Part shown: positions 23,681 to 35,989 of the stretch, one piece after another
Numbering within the stretch: position 1 is the first letter of the stretch
Layout of the letters: each line of letters opens with the position of its first letter
NCBI RefSeq assembly: GCF_030272615.1
Contig: NC_081415.1
Coordinates: 622,787,740-622,851,739, forward strand
From: Cryptomeria japonica
Lineage: Eukaryota > Streptophyta > Pinopsida > Cupressales > Cupressaceae
Direction of reading: 5' to 3'
Length of the DNA: 64,000 nucleotides
Notes under the pieces: generated by a model
What the model saw: only the letters and a program-made list of their open reading frames with translations
The model's database searches: none
What the model was told of the DNA's origin: nothing
Program-made: the position numbers and the translations under genes

Positions 23681-24244
23681 TGTCTACCCCAACTATAATG
23701 ATAATAATATCTCTAATTGAAATTTTAATCCAAAGTTTGGACATTCATATGGTAGAGTTTACTATTTTCATGGGTGGTGTTCATTTAGTTATCAATCCAG
23801 GAATGTAAAACTTGAAATGGGTCTACAATACATATGCACTAAGCTCCTTAAATGATTATTCTGCATTACTGCAGTAACTAACATTATGCAAAAAGGAAAG
23901 GCAAGAATGGAAATCATAAAAGGATACATGAAAGCTTCACAAAACAATGTTGGAATGATCTAATGAAAATAACAAAAATCACACCGTTCTGTCTTGGTTG
24001 TAGGAACAGTCAGCGGATCTATTTCCAGTGGCTGCAAGAACAATCTAGTCATGAACTTCTACTGCAACTAAGTAAAAACTAACTTCAATGATCATAAACA
24101 CAGTATCACTCACCAAGTGGGCCTGCTTGGATGAGTGATATCAAACTTCCAGCAAAATACTTTTAACAGATCATAACAACATATTCTAAAAGAGAAAATT
24201 CAAAATGCTTGTCAAAACTCTGCTCAATTCCTTTCTATCTTGTG
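23681..24244 (-). repeat. 5' LTR of element D, truncated (564 of 1223 bp)
   Basis: It is collinear with 13847-14410 to the base, then stops after CTTGTG. The remaining 659 bases of the LTR are missing and element C LTR sequence follows directly. The truncation removes the upstream (U3-like) part, so the element has lost its promoter end. Confidence 0.88.
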
Positions 24245-24391
24245 TTTTGATGTTTCAAGTTTATCAGTTTATGAGTTTGAATGATTTACAGTCATAGTTG
24301 CATATCAAGTAAGTTCTACCGAGGTTGAATCTGATTAGAACATTGGATTGTGAGTTTATCTGATTCACCCCACCCTCTCATTTAACTAACA
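24245..24391 (+). repeat. Right remnant of element C 3' LTR
   Basis: TTTTGATGTTTCAAG... to CATTTAACTAACA matches 9741-9886, the last ~150 bases of the C 5' LTR. The corresponding 8618-9740 portion is missing at this junction. Confidence 0.88.
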
Positions 24392-24903
24392 AGTTGCTTC
24401 ATAAAAGAGACCTAATTAGCCCTTCTAGGACAGTCAAATTCCTACCAGAAAAGTCCTTTATTTTCCAGACCTTGACCCTTTCTTTTGGGGACTTGTATAA
24501 CTTTCAAAAGGGTGTATGAATCCATAATTGTTTTACCAAGGTATTTGGGAAAATATGAACTTAAGTTTCCTTTACCCGCTAAATAGGGCTACAAGCGACT
24601 AGGCCTAATTGAGGAAGTTTCTTAAGAAATGGGTATGAACTCTTGTCACCGGTGCTTTGTTTGAACTTGGAGAGTTTTGTATGACTGAAAACTGGTATGA
24701 AACTGATTTGTAACCCTTGGAGGTACCATGGAGTGTATTTTAGAAAGATACCCCTAATTGAGTAAGAGAGAGTCTTGGAGATGTTGAGAAGATTGTACTA
24801 AAGTTGTAGACCCTTGCCTTGATAGGATCCGATCCATGTGTTAAGGGGCCAATGTCATACGTTTGGAGGTGTTTGGGCAGGTAACAAGGAGGGTTCTGCA
24901 TCA
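24392..24903 (+). repeat. 5' LTR of chromovirus E, right part
   Basis: It matches 30632-30783 plus 38563-38921 of the 3' LTR and ends GGGTTCTGCATCA just before the primer site. The left ~0.94 kb of this LTR is not adjacent, because element C lies there. Confidence 0.85.
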
Positions 24904-24905
24904 AG

Positions 24906-24917
24906 TGGTATCAGAGC
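24906..24917 (+). promoter_or_regulatory. Primer-binding site of E (initiator methionine tRNA)
   Basis: TGGTATCAGAGC lies two bases after the LTR end, as in most plant chromoviruses. Confidence 0.9.
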
Positions 24918-24954
24918 TAGTGACGACTTTGGTAAGGAGATAGAAAATTGAGAG

Positions 24955-26040
24955 ATGTCAGAGAGACAAGAAGAAGAGGCCCCTAGAGGACCAATCACCA
25001 ACATGGAATTGGAAAAGATTGTAAGAGAGAAGGCCACTACTTGCAAGGCAACACAAAGGGAGCTAGAGAGGTTGAGAGGCAGAGTAGATGGAAAGGAAGA
25101 TGGAGGCACTGGTAGTTGTGATGAAGGGGATGAGAATGAAATCCCTATGCCGGAGGAAGAGGTGATTCCTCTTGACCAGAGGCACTTCCTTAATGCCCTC
25201 AAATCCATGGAGTGGAGAACCATGGAGCAGAAGATTGATTCGCCAACTTTCACTGGGAAGATGGAACCAGATGTTGTGATGGATTGGATAGATTCACTAT
25301 CTAGTTTCTTTGAGTGTGAAGAAATTCGAGGACACCAGAAGGTGAAGATTGCTAAGTCCAAGTTAAAGGGAGCAGTCCTAACTTGGTGGAACTTTGTCCA
25401 ATAGGAAAGAGAGAAGGACAATAATCCCAAGATTGATTCTTGGAAGAGGATGGTTGCCTTGATCAGAGAGGCCTATGTACCCAAAGACTATGAAATACAA
25501 CTCCATAAGAGGAGACAAAATCTCAAGAAGAAAGAGATGGATGTGAACTCATATACTGAGGAGTTCCAAAGGCTATGCATGAAGTCTAAAACAAAAGAGG
25601 AAGAGAGTGAGAAAGTTTCCCGATACCTGAATGGATTAAGGTACAACATTCAAGAAGAATTGAACCTTCTTAGCCCGGATACCATTGGTAGATTCCATCA
25701 ACTTGCTATCAAGGTGGAAGAGAAGATCAAAAGGAGACAAGAGAAGAATAATTAAGGAAGAGGAAGACAACAGAGGGGTGGAAGAAATTTTTTCAGAACT
25801 AAATGAAATGGCTTTGGCAATCAAAGTGAAATCAGTCAAGAAGGCATTAAAGGAGAGAGCAGTTCCAATAACAATGGAGGATACAATCAGAGAGGTAATT
25901 TCAGAGGAAGAATGCCACCATTCAGAGGGATATCTCAAGGTAGAGGTCCAATTAGATGTTATAACTACAATCAAGAAGGACAGATGGCTAATAGATGTCC
26001 AGAGAAGCCTACTAGTTCCATAGGAGAAAGAAGAAGTAAC
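24955..26040 (+). pseudogene. Chromovirus E gag
   Basis: The ATG at 24955 opens MSERQEEEAPRGP. An acidic and coiled N-terminal part is followed by the retrotransposon gag domain (VVMDWIDSLSSFFECEEI, AVLTWWNFVQ). A TAG at 25402 breaks it, and the frame continues through 25755 and then an Arg/Gly/Asn-rich region. The knuckle near 25950-25995 reads CYNYNQEGQMANRC, in which the second Cys and the His of CX2CX4HX4C are replaced. Confidence 0.83.
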
Positions 26041-29000
26041 TTGATTTTAGAGGCTTAATGCCAAAGTGTGGAAAGTGCCAACACATACCAAATTATCTAT
26101 ACCCCTGACAGTTATGGATACCCTAAAAAAGGTGAAGCCTTGATGATCAAAAGAGCAGTAACCACTACAAAGATGTCTGATAGAGAACCCCCACAGAGGA
26201 AATCTCTATTCAAGACTACTTGCAAAGAAGGTGGAAAAGTCTGCAAGGTCCTAATAGATTCTGGTTCAATAGAGAACTTTGTGTCTCTAGAGCTGGTGGA
26301 GAAACTAAAATTAAGGAGACTGCCTCACCCTTGCCCCTACAAGGTCTCATAGCTCACACAAGGACAACAAGTTGTTGTGGAAGAGGAGGCTTGGGTAGAA
26401 TTCCAGATTGGAACCTATAGAGATAAGTTGATGTTTGACATTGCAAAGATGGATGCTTTCCATCTCCTATTTGGGAGACCATGAAAGTTTGATTTGAAGG
26501 CACAACATGATGGTGCTAGAAATAAATATTCCATTACCAAGGATGGTAAGGTAATTGAGTTTCTACCTTTAATGGAGAGTGAGGAGGAAACCAAAAAAAA
26601 GGAAGCCAAGGTGTTGGTATTAGGAGGGAAGCACTTCATGAAGAACATGGAAAATGAAGGCATGGTCTGTTATGCCCTTATCCCTATTCCAATAGTAACA
26701 AAGGTGGAGAGGTCTGAGGATAAGAAAGAAGACAGGTTGAGGTTGATTGACCCTACTGTACAAAAACTACTAGATAAATACAAGGGTATCATCTCTGATG
26801 GCATGCCAAGGTCACTACCTCCCACGAGGGACATAAACCATTGTATAGACCTTATATCTAGATCCACATTGCCTAATAAAGTAACATACAAGCTCACACT
26901 AGATTAGAATGTTGAGATAGCAAAATAGGTTGAATAATTATTGGAATCCGGATTGATTGGAAAAAGTTTGAGCCCATGTGCAGTCCTTGCAGTCTTGGCA
27001 CTCAAAAAGGAAGGCACTTGGAGGCTTTGCACTGATTCAAGAGCTATCAATAAGATTACTATCAGGTATAGGTTTCCCATGCCTAGGATTGAGGATTTGT
27101 TAGATTGTTTGGGGGGTAATAGATATTTTACAAAAATTGATTTAAAAAGTGGCTATTATCAGATTAGGATTAGGCCAGGAGATGAATGGAAAACCGCCTT
27201 TTAAACAAATGAGGGGTTATATGACTGCAAAGTCATGCCCTTTGGCTTATCGAATGCACCTAGTACCTTTATGAGGTTAATGAATGAAGCCTTGAGGGAT
27301 TTCATAGGGAAATTTGTTATAGTCTACTTAGATGACATTCTAGTTTTTAGTCAAACCAAAGGAGAACATCTAAAGCATGTAGACCTGGTCCTAAGGAGAT
27401 TGTATGAAGAACAATTAATGATCAACTTGGGAAAGTGTTTCTTTATGCAGGAAGAGATCATTTACTTGGGATTTGTAATCTCATATGGAGAATAAAAAAT
27501 TTATCAAGAAAAGGTGAGTGCCATATTGTCTTGGCCTACACCTAGGACAATGAATGATGTTAGGAGTTTCCATAGCTTAGCTACCTTTTATAGGAAGTTC
27601 ATAAGAGGATTTAGTCATATGTGTGCCCCTATGCTTGATACAATAAAGGGAGGACAAAAGTGTAGGTTTAGTTGGACAAAAGAAGTAGATAACTCTTTTG
27701 AAACACTACAGAGAAAAGTTGCAAAGTAGCTGGTCCTTGTCCTACCTAATTTCAATAAGATCTTTCAAGTAGAGTGTGATGCTAGTCACATGGCCATTGG
27801 AGCAGTACTCAGTCAATAAGGAAGACCAATTGCTTTCTTCAGTGAGAAGTTGAAAGAGGCAAAGAGAAGATATTCATCTTATGAGCTAGAGATGTATTCT
27901 CTAGTCCAATCCTTGAAAAAGTGGAGACACTACTTGCTACCAAAAGAATTCATAGTTTTCACAGACAACTAGGCCCTTAGGTTCATAAACAATCAAGAAA
28001 ATTTGAATCACTGACACATGAAATGGGTAGAGACCCTACAAGATTTCACTTTCATTCTTAAGCATAAGAAAGGAGTCAAGAATAAGGTGGTAGATGCTTT
28101 GAGCAGAACAATCCTAACTGCAAATAAAATTCAGTTGGAGAGTGTTGGAATAAACTCTTTGAAAACCATGTATGATGACGATGAAGATTTTGGAGAGGCC
28201 TACAAGGTATGCACTTCATTTGATGAATAGTTTCATGTTGAGTATTCTGAATTTTTGATTCAAAATGGATTGTTGTTTAAGGGTGCACAACTATGCATAC
28301 CCAAATACTCTATGAGACTGAATATCATTAAGGAAAACCATTGTGGAGCAATGGCAGGACATTTTGGTCTTGACAAGACATTAGATTTGGTAAAAAGACA
28401 CTATTTTTGGCCCAAACTATAGACAGATGTTATGAGATTTGTGGAGACATGTGTGTTCTGCCAAAAGGCAAAAGGAAAGTCCACCAATGTAGGTTTATAC
28501 CAGCCTTTACCCATAACTTCAAGACCATGAGAAAGCATAAGTATGGATTTTGTTTTAGGATTGCTTAGGACAAAGAAAGGATATGATAGTGGTTTTGTAG
28601 TGGTGGATAGGTTCAGTAAGATGGTACATTTCTTGCCATGCAAAACAACTTATGATGCTTCTTATGTAGCAGATTTGTTCTTTAAGGTGATTGTTCATAT
28701 ACATGGCTTACCTTTAACCATAGTCTCTTATAGGGATGTAAAATTTGTTGGTCACGTTTGGAGGACCCTTTGGAAGAAACAATAGAAATTTATTCTTCTC
28801 CTCAGCCTACCATCCCCAAACAGATGGTCAAACTAAAGTTGTAAATAGATCACTAGGGAATCTCTTAAGGTGTTTGACTAGACAAAATGGAGAAAGGTGG
28901 GATAGTATATTGTCTCAGGAAAAAATTCTCCTATAATGACATAGTGAATAGGAGTACCGGTAAGTCACCTTTTCAGATTGTCTATGGCATCCACCCAAGG

Positions 29001-29693
29001 GGTGTGTTGGAGTTGAGAGAGATACCTCAAGGAGAACCCATTAGTGCAGACAGAGAAACCTTTTCTATTGCTATATAAGAGATCCATGACCAAGTGAAGA
29101 CTCATCCTCACCAATCTACAGAAAGATATAAAGCCCATGCTAAAAAAAAGAAGAGGGATGTTTAGTTTGATGTAGGAGACATGGTGTGGGTTCACATGAA
29201 GAAGGAAAGACTTCCAAAAGGAAGATACACAAATTTGATGCAAAGAAAGATTGGCCCTTGCCAAATCTTGAAGAAATGTGGTTCAAATGCCTATGAACTT
29301 CAACTACCATCTGATCTTGGTTTGTCACCTATTTTTAATGTTTGTGACTTAACTCTTTATAAGTATAGTGTTGATGCAAGAGAAGACACAATGCAGGATA
29401 TTGCTGATGATGACATTCATAAACATGAACCACCAAAGTTGCATAAGGTTCCAGATGCTAAGGTTGCCAAGCAAGCCAAGAATAAAGTTTACATGGAGTA
29501 TTTAGTGGCTTGGAAATGACAACCTGATTTTGAACCAGTCTGGATGACAGAGCAACAGATCAAAGATCATGGTGCAGACCTGCAAACTCTCATCTCAAGT
29601 GGACTTGAGATTTCTTCTTCCAGGGAGTATGGTGCAGGAGCACCTCATCAAACCCTTCAAGATGACATGACAGACTTTGATAAGGGAGGATAA
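26041..29693 (+). pseudogene. Chromovirus E pol: protease, RT, RNase H, integrase, chromodomain
   Basis: Protease LIDSGSIENFV is near 26250. RT (about 26880-27730) has YLDD at 27325-27336. RNase H (about 27760-28110) has ECDASHMAIGAVLSQ and VFTDN. Integrase starts near 28250, with zinc-finger residues near 28340-28460, MDFV near 28543 and a VSYRD at the second catalytic aspartate (normally SDRD). Frame 1 is kept to about 28785, then two indels move it (near 28780 and 28930). At the C-terminus YMEYLVAWK and FEPVW near 29490-29550 fit a chromodomain, thought to direct integration to modified chromatin. The terminal stop is TAA at 29691. Confidence 0.85.
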
Positions 29694-30783
29694 GGCATTA
29701 ACAATGTCTTTAGGATGTTTTATATAGGTTTTTAATCATGCATTATATGTTTGTAATAATGAATCCCATCTTGTGAGCCAAACTCCTATTTTGGCATTTC
29801 TATGAGCCAATTAGGACTTTTGGACAATAGGGATCCAATGTGTTGGTTTTGGGTATTTTAAGATATTTTAGGAAGGGTTGAAGTTGACCCAAGGCATTAG
29901 GAGGTGAAAGATGACATTTTGACAACTTTTGCAAAAGATGTCAAAAGTTGTCATGAGCAACTTTTATGCACTTTTTGGATTTTGTAATTTGAAGCTTTTC
30001 CAACACCTCTAACCTCTTGATTTTCAGTTGAGAGAAGTTGAGGAATGGTTTATACACCTCGAGGATCCAATTTCCAGAGTGTGTGATTGTACGGGGAAGA
30101 GTATTGATGCAAACAAACCAATAAAATTCTGAGTTTTCCTGCAATTCTGGAGTTTTGGTCCTTGGTACAGTTCTGTACGAATTGGGATCCACTCCCAATG
30201 ATGTGAATTTATTTGAGAGGAGAGTTGAATTTGTTTTGATTTTGATTTGTAGACTTGATTGTGTGTATTGTTCCTTATATTTAAGTTTTGCCGTAGGTAC
30301 CCGAAAAACCAAGGTTTAGCTTGGGTGTTTCCTCATTCATGGCCATATCTTGCACTTTACCAATCTGAGGCTCATGGGATTTGGTGAAATGAAAGTATGG
30401 CTGATTTATTTTATATTTCCAAGAGTTTTTTGCAGGGGGAGCAAGGGAGAGAACTGTTTGTAGTGACCCTAGGTAGATATCTCTATGTGGCTACCTAGAC
30501 CTTGAACAAACAAAATCACCTTGTGTGAAAATGGGGATGCTTCCAGGTGTTTAACCTTGGAATTCATGTTGATTTATGTTTCCCAACATTTTCATGGAAT
30601 TTTAATCCACTGGTTCATTCATCTGAACATAGTTGCTTCATAAAAGAGACCTGATTAGCCCTTCTAGGACAGTCAAATTCCTACCGGAAAAGACCTTTAT
30701 TTTCCAGGCCTTGACCCTTTCTTTTGGGGACTTGTATAACTTGCAAAATGGTGTCTAAATACATAATTTTTTTACCAAGGTGT
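29691..30783 (+). repeat. 3' LTR of chromovirus E, left part
   Basis: It begins right after the polypurine tract AAGGGAGGA (29683-29690). The first bases are TAAGGC, possibly TG mutated to TA. It continues to CCAAGGTGT, where F interrupts it. It matches the 7527-8340 fragment. Confidence 0.8.
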
Positions 30784-32342
30784 TGATATTTCTGATACTT
30801 AATATAAGAACAAATCCAATAGCCAACAAGATGAGAGGGGGGGCGGGGGGTGAATCATACAAACTTAATCATCCATAAAAACATCAAATTCAACCTCAGT
30901 AATATAACCAAAACTATTAAACATGCAAACTCAAAAGCATATAAACATCATAAACCTCATAACACTAGATTTAACATGGAAACCCAAATAGGGAAAAACC
31001 ACTGTGGGATTTCGGACCCACTAAGAAATATACTCTTCTAGAGTATGCTCGGTTAAAAGCAAATCTTGTTAAAGATTACAAACACATTGCTAGATGTGAC
31101 CCGGTTAAAGGATTTCCCTCAGATCTGTTAGGATCTTCACCTTGTTAGAAGTGACCTTGTTAAAGGATTTCAAACACTCAATCAGAATGTCAACTTGCTA
31201 GAGGGTTTTACAAATAAGACTCTTAAGTCCACTCGGTTAAGAGATTTTGTGTCACTTTCTCAAAATAATAGTAATAAAAATCTATCTGCAACTTCACATC
31301 TAAAATGCTAAAGCAGATTCCTATTTGTTCAATACAATCTAGACATAGAACTAATCTTGTCTATCTGTTGGGATTCTATACTCTATTATTCAAATAGGTC
31401 TTCAAGCTTCTATGCTTGGTAATCACTATGTAGCATCCTTGTGCATACACTTGCCCGTATATAATGTTTATCAACAATTTCCTATTTATAAACAATTAGG
31501 TAACTGCTTAATCTCCTTGATCACATTTCCCATGATCAATCATAGCCATTAGATCTTCAATCTTGTCCAGGTTCAATGCATCTTTTGATCTGAAAATGTT
31601 TTACCCCGTTTAGGAACTTGCATATATTTCTTGGAATTTGTGCCAGGGTATTGTGGTTCAATCTGCACTGTAGATCTTCATGCTGATTTTCCATTGCCTT
31701 AGATTCATTAACAAACTTCATCCATGGCTTACCAATCATTAAATCAGTTCCAGCTCATTAGCTTCCTTCATTAAATAACGCATGCAAACATTTAATGCAT
31801 TTTGTTATAGCTCGGTTACAACTTGGTTATAACTCGGTTATAACTTGGTTATAAGTCAGTGAATACTAAACTTCACTCGGTAGACATTCCGCCTTCATTA
31901 ACCGATAGCGATAACCTTAGGGGTTACTGACTAGGTTCCTTAGGGTTTACCGACTAGGTTCTTTGCTTGGTAACATAGTATAGTATTATCCTTACAATTT
32001 ACAACATATGTATGATGTTAAAACAATCTAAACATCATGATCTCATCATTGTCTGACTCGGTAGTAGCTTCCCATTGAATACCTTATTCATCATCTTATT
32101 CATCATAATCTTTCCTGTGTCTTTTATCGACATCTGTATACTCTTTTAAATCATACTTCTCAAGATATGGCAACATCATATTGAATTAGAAAATCAATTT
32201 CTTGACATCAATGATAAAATAATAATATCAAGACAGTAAACATCTTTAATCAGTTATGTCCATAATCATCATTAACCTTCTCAATATCCTTATGAAATGC
32301 CAACAATCTTTCATTGTCTGTTATAATGCAATATTGCCAACA
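30784..32342 (-). repeat. 3' LTR of element F (1559 bp)
   Basis: On the plus strand it runs from TGATATTTCTGATAC to AATATTGCCAACA; in element sense it starts TGTTGGCAATATT. It pairs with 37007-38557. TATAAATA (complement at 31483-31490) is the likely TATA box. A local tandem of CTCGGTTATAA-like units lies at about 31808-31860. Confidence 0.9.
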
Positions 32343-32757
32343 ATCTCCCCCTTCGGCATTGATGGCAAAACCAATTGATTTGACCTTAAAAGATTCAGAT
32401 TGCTGTGATTCTGAAATGCTGAAATGCTCTCCCCCATACATTAGACTTCTCCTCTTTTCTTCAGTCTTCTTTCCAATCTATAGTCTGCTCAATTTTCTTT
32501 TAGTCTTCTCCCCCTTTGACAACAATGCCAAAAAGTAAAGTCTAAAACATAATTTCTTCCTGTATGAAGTGGTTTTCCTGCTATGTGTATCAACTGAGTC
32601 TCGGTCAAAGCATTTTGTCTTTAATTCCTGTTCCCTGTATTGTTTCTTGTAATAATTCCTGTACACCTTTAGAAAACATCCTAAAGTGTGTAATGTAGTA
32701 TCAACTCCTAAAAGATATGCAATAGAGTCATCGGATTGATGCTTTCACTGAACTCGG
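32343..32757 (-). promoter_or_regulatory. Element F post-pol region with terminal and internal polypurine tracts
   Basis: Read on the minus strand, the terminal GCCGAAGGGGGAGAT (32343-32357) precedes the LTR. A second GTCAAAGGGGGAGAA lies at about 32506-32520, followed by GGCATTGTTGTC as in element C. No coding frame is present. Confidence 0.65.
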
Positions 32758-35700
32758 TCAGTGAGTAGAAGATAGGGGTAGGACCCCTAACTTACTTCTG
32801 AGATATTCAAAAGTGTCCCTTGGTAGTGGCTTGGTGAAGATATCTGCTATTTGTTCCTTTGTGCTAACATACTCCAACACCACTTTCTTCTCTTGAGCTT
32901 CTTCTCTAAGATAATGATATTTGATAGAGCTGTGCTTTGTCTTAGAGTGCATAACAGGATTTTTTGAAATATTAATGGCACTAGTATTGTCACAGAATAT
33001 AGTTACTAGCTCGGTAACTTTCTCATTTATACCTTCCAACAATTGTTTGATCCATGCAATGTTGGTACAATTCAGTGCTGCAACAACGTATTCAACTTTT
33101 GATGTTGATGGTGAAACACATCCTTGTTTCTTGCTAAGCCAACTCACTAGTCTTTCTCCTAAAAAGAAAGCTCCTCCACTTGTGCTTTTTCTATCATAAA
33201 TGTTGCCTACCCAATCAGCATCAGTATAAACTTTTAAATCAAAATCATTTCCTTTCTGATATACTAAGCCATAATCCTCAGTGCCTTTCAAGTATCTAAA
33301 AATTCTTTTGATTGTTGTCATGTGTGTTTCCTTAGGATCTACAGAGAATCTTGCAACTATACCTACTGCATGTGCTATGTCTGGTCTATTGTGAACAACA
33401 TATTGTAGCTTTTCAATCATGGATCGGTAAAGTGTCTGATCAATAGATGCAGATTCATCATTCTTTGATAATTTACAGTTGGTAGTCATAGGAGTACTTA
33501 CTGGTTTTGAATCCTCCATTCCAAAGTTCTTCAAGATTTCCTTTATGTACTTGGATTGAGTAATGAAAATCTCATTTTTCATTTGCAATATCTATAAACC
33601 TATAAAATACTTTATCTCACCAATTAATGACATCTCAAATTCTTTGCTCATTTCATTTCCAAAGTTCTTGCATAAAGAGTCATTTCCACAAAATATAATA
33701 TCATCAACAAATATGGCTGAGATCAGTATTCCATTTTCATCATTCTTCATGTACATGTTGCTGTTCTCACTTGTCCCTATAAAACTAATCTTAATCAAAT
33801 AAGAGTGCAATCTTTCATACCATGCTCTAGGTGCTTGTTTCAGACCATATACAGATTTGTTCAATTTACATACCCGATCTTTATTATTGTCTTCAACAAA
33901 TCCTTCGGGTTGTTCAATAAAAACTTCTTCTTCTAATATTCTATTCAGAAATGCAGATTTCACATCCATTTGATATACCTTGAAATTTTTGAAAGCAGCA
34001 TAGGCCAACAATGTTCTTACTCCTTCAAGTCTAGCAACAGGTGCAAAAGTTTCACTATAATCAATTCCTTCTTCTTGAGCATAACCTTTGCAAACTAGTC
34101 TTGCTTTGTTTCAAATGACTTCTCCTTTTTCATTCAGCTTGTTTATGAAAATCCACTTTGTACTGATTACATTTTTGTCCTTTGGTCTTGGGATTAGTGT
34201 CCATGTGTCATTCTTCTTGATTTGATCAATGTCTTCTATCATAGCATTTATCCAATCTTCATTGTTAAATGCCTCTTTCACTATTCTCGGTTCAAATTCA
34301 GATATCAAACATGTGTTCTGTCTCAGTTTGTTCCTTGTCATCACTGGATCATCCTTATCTCCTATAATTTGACTTGGTGCATGATGTCTTCTAACATACT
34401 TGGCTAATACAGGCTTGGTAGGCTCTGTATGATCTTCTTCATCACTCGATAACTGAATATTCTCTTCATTTTCTTCAACAGTCTTCTTGGTAAGACTTCT
34501 CGGTTGAACATAGACAAATTCATCATAGTCTTCTGGTTCCTTGGAATTTCCTTCATCATTTCTTTCTGCAAATTCATCAACTTTCACATTTGCACTTTCT
34601 ACTATTTTGTTAGATGATTTGATCAGACATTTAAATGCTTTGCTTCTAGAAGAATAACCTAGAAATGTTCCTTCTTCAGTTTTCTAATCAAACTTGCCAT
34701 TTCTATCATCTTTGTTAACATAGCATCTACTTCCAAAGATTTTAAAATAACTTACATTAGGTTTCTTATCATACCAGATTTCATATGGTGTCTTCAAAGT
34801 ACCTTTCTTCAATTGTACTCGGTTCAAGGTGTAAACTGTTGTGCTTATTGCTTCTCTCCAAAATATTTGTGGCACCTTCTTTTCAATCATCAGTGTTCTA
34901 GCACAATCCACAATAGATCTATTTCTTTTTTCAGCTATTCCATTTTGCTGTGGAGTTCTCAGTGCAGAGACTTGTCTTTTAATACCATGATCATTGCAGA
35001 ATAAGTTGAACTCATCAGATGTGAACTCTCCTCCTCTATATGATCTAAGACATTTCAGTTGTCTTCTTGTTTCATTTTCAACTCTTGCCTTGTACCATTT
35101 AAACTTTTGAAAAGCTTCTGATTTTTCTTTTAAAAACATTACTGACATCATCCTTGAATAGTTATCCACAAATAATATGAAATATTTATCACCATAATAA
35201 CTTTGAACTTTCATAGGACCACAAAGGTCAGTGTGCACTAGATCTAAAATTCCCTTAGAAGTGTAAGACTTACTTGTAAAGCTTGATCTTGTCATCTTAC
35301 CCATCTAGCATCCTTGGCACATAGCATTCTCAGGTTTTTCAAGACTTGGTAGACCTCTTACTCGGTGCTTCTTGCTTATTTTGATCAGATTATCAAAATT
35401 TACATGACAAAACCTTTTATGCCATAATAAGGTATCATCTATCTTTGCATACAAACACTTGTTACAAGTTGAGTCGAGGTGAAATGTGTTACCTTTTGTT
35501 TGTGTCCCGGTAGTAGCTAACTTTCCATTCTTGTCATGAACTTTGACAATTCCTTTTTTAAATTCTATTCGGTAACCTGTGTTGTTTAGTTGTGCTACAC
35601 TCAACAAATTGTATTTCAAACCTTCAACCCAATAAACATCATTGCATCTTGCATTGTCAAGAAGTGTTATAGATCCTTTACCTTTTACCCGACATGGTGC

Positions 35701-35989
35701 ATCATTACCAAATCTAACATAGCCTCCATCATAATCTTCTAATATAACAAACTTGTGTTTATCTCCTGTCATATGATGTGAGCATCCACTATCTATAATC
35801 CAAGAATCATTAGTGTTTATGTGAGATAGTAGGGCTTTTTCTTCATACCTTTCTTCATCTGATCGTTCTTTGATAGCCATATAAACTACTTCCTCTGTAT
35901 TTGTATCATCTGATTTATCATCATTGGATTCCTCATCAGCTATTAAGCATGTCTTTCTATCTCTTCTTTTGAAGTCTCGGTGTCCTCTG
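32758..35989 (-). pseudogene. Element F pol: protease, integrase, RT, RNase H
   Basis: It is in the same single frame as gag. Protease WIIDSGCSHHM is near 35800, and the GAG-pre-integrase region near 35450. Integrase (35304-34690) has HTDLCGPM and GIAEKRN, but the middle aspartate is tyrosine (LRSYRGGEF, about 35040). RT (34240-33320) has FVDDIIF near 33700, intact. RNase H has YTDADWVGNIYDRKST near 33220 and the ADIFTKPLP end near 32830. TGA ends the frame at 32758. Stops at about 35302, 34681, 34108 and 33589 break an otherwise uninterrupted frame. Confidence 0.9.

Larger units (their letters stand above)
13847..24244 (-). mobile_element. Athila-like Ty3/gypsy element D
   Basis: The element reads right to left: LTR (23681-24244, truncated), primer site (23657-23676), gag, protease, RT, RNase H, integrase, an extra ORF, polypurine tract and LTR (13847-15069). 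Placing integrase after RNase H makes it Ty3/gypsy. The PBS type TGGCGTCGTTGCCAGGGA, the DLGA-type protease motif, the YMDDF motif in RT and an ORF after pol are traits of the Athila/Tat non-chromovirus branch, with RT wording closest to Athila. It is inserted in the 3' LTR of C. Confidence 0.88.
8341..24391 (+). mobile_element. Ty1/copia (SIRE/Maximus-like) element C, interrupted by D
   Basis: The 5' LTR is 8341-9886, the tRNA-primer site follows at 9889, gag-pol runs 9949-13200, and the terminal polypurine tract lies at 13558-13569. The 3' LTR is split into 13570-13846 and 24245-24391 by element D. The flanks (TTATT before, AGTTG after) are not a target-site duplication. C is the same family as F: gag, protease and integrase are closely similar. 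It cannot be autonomous, since most of its RT is deleted. Confidence 0.85.
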
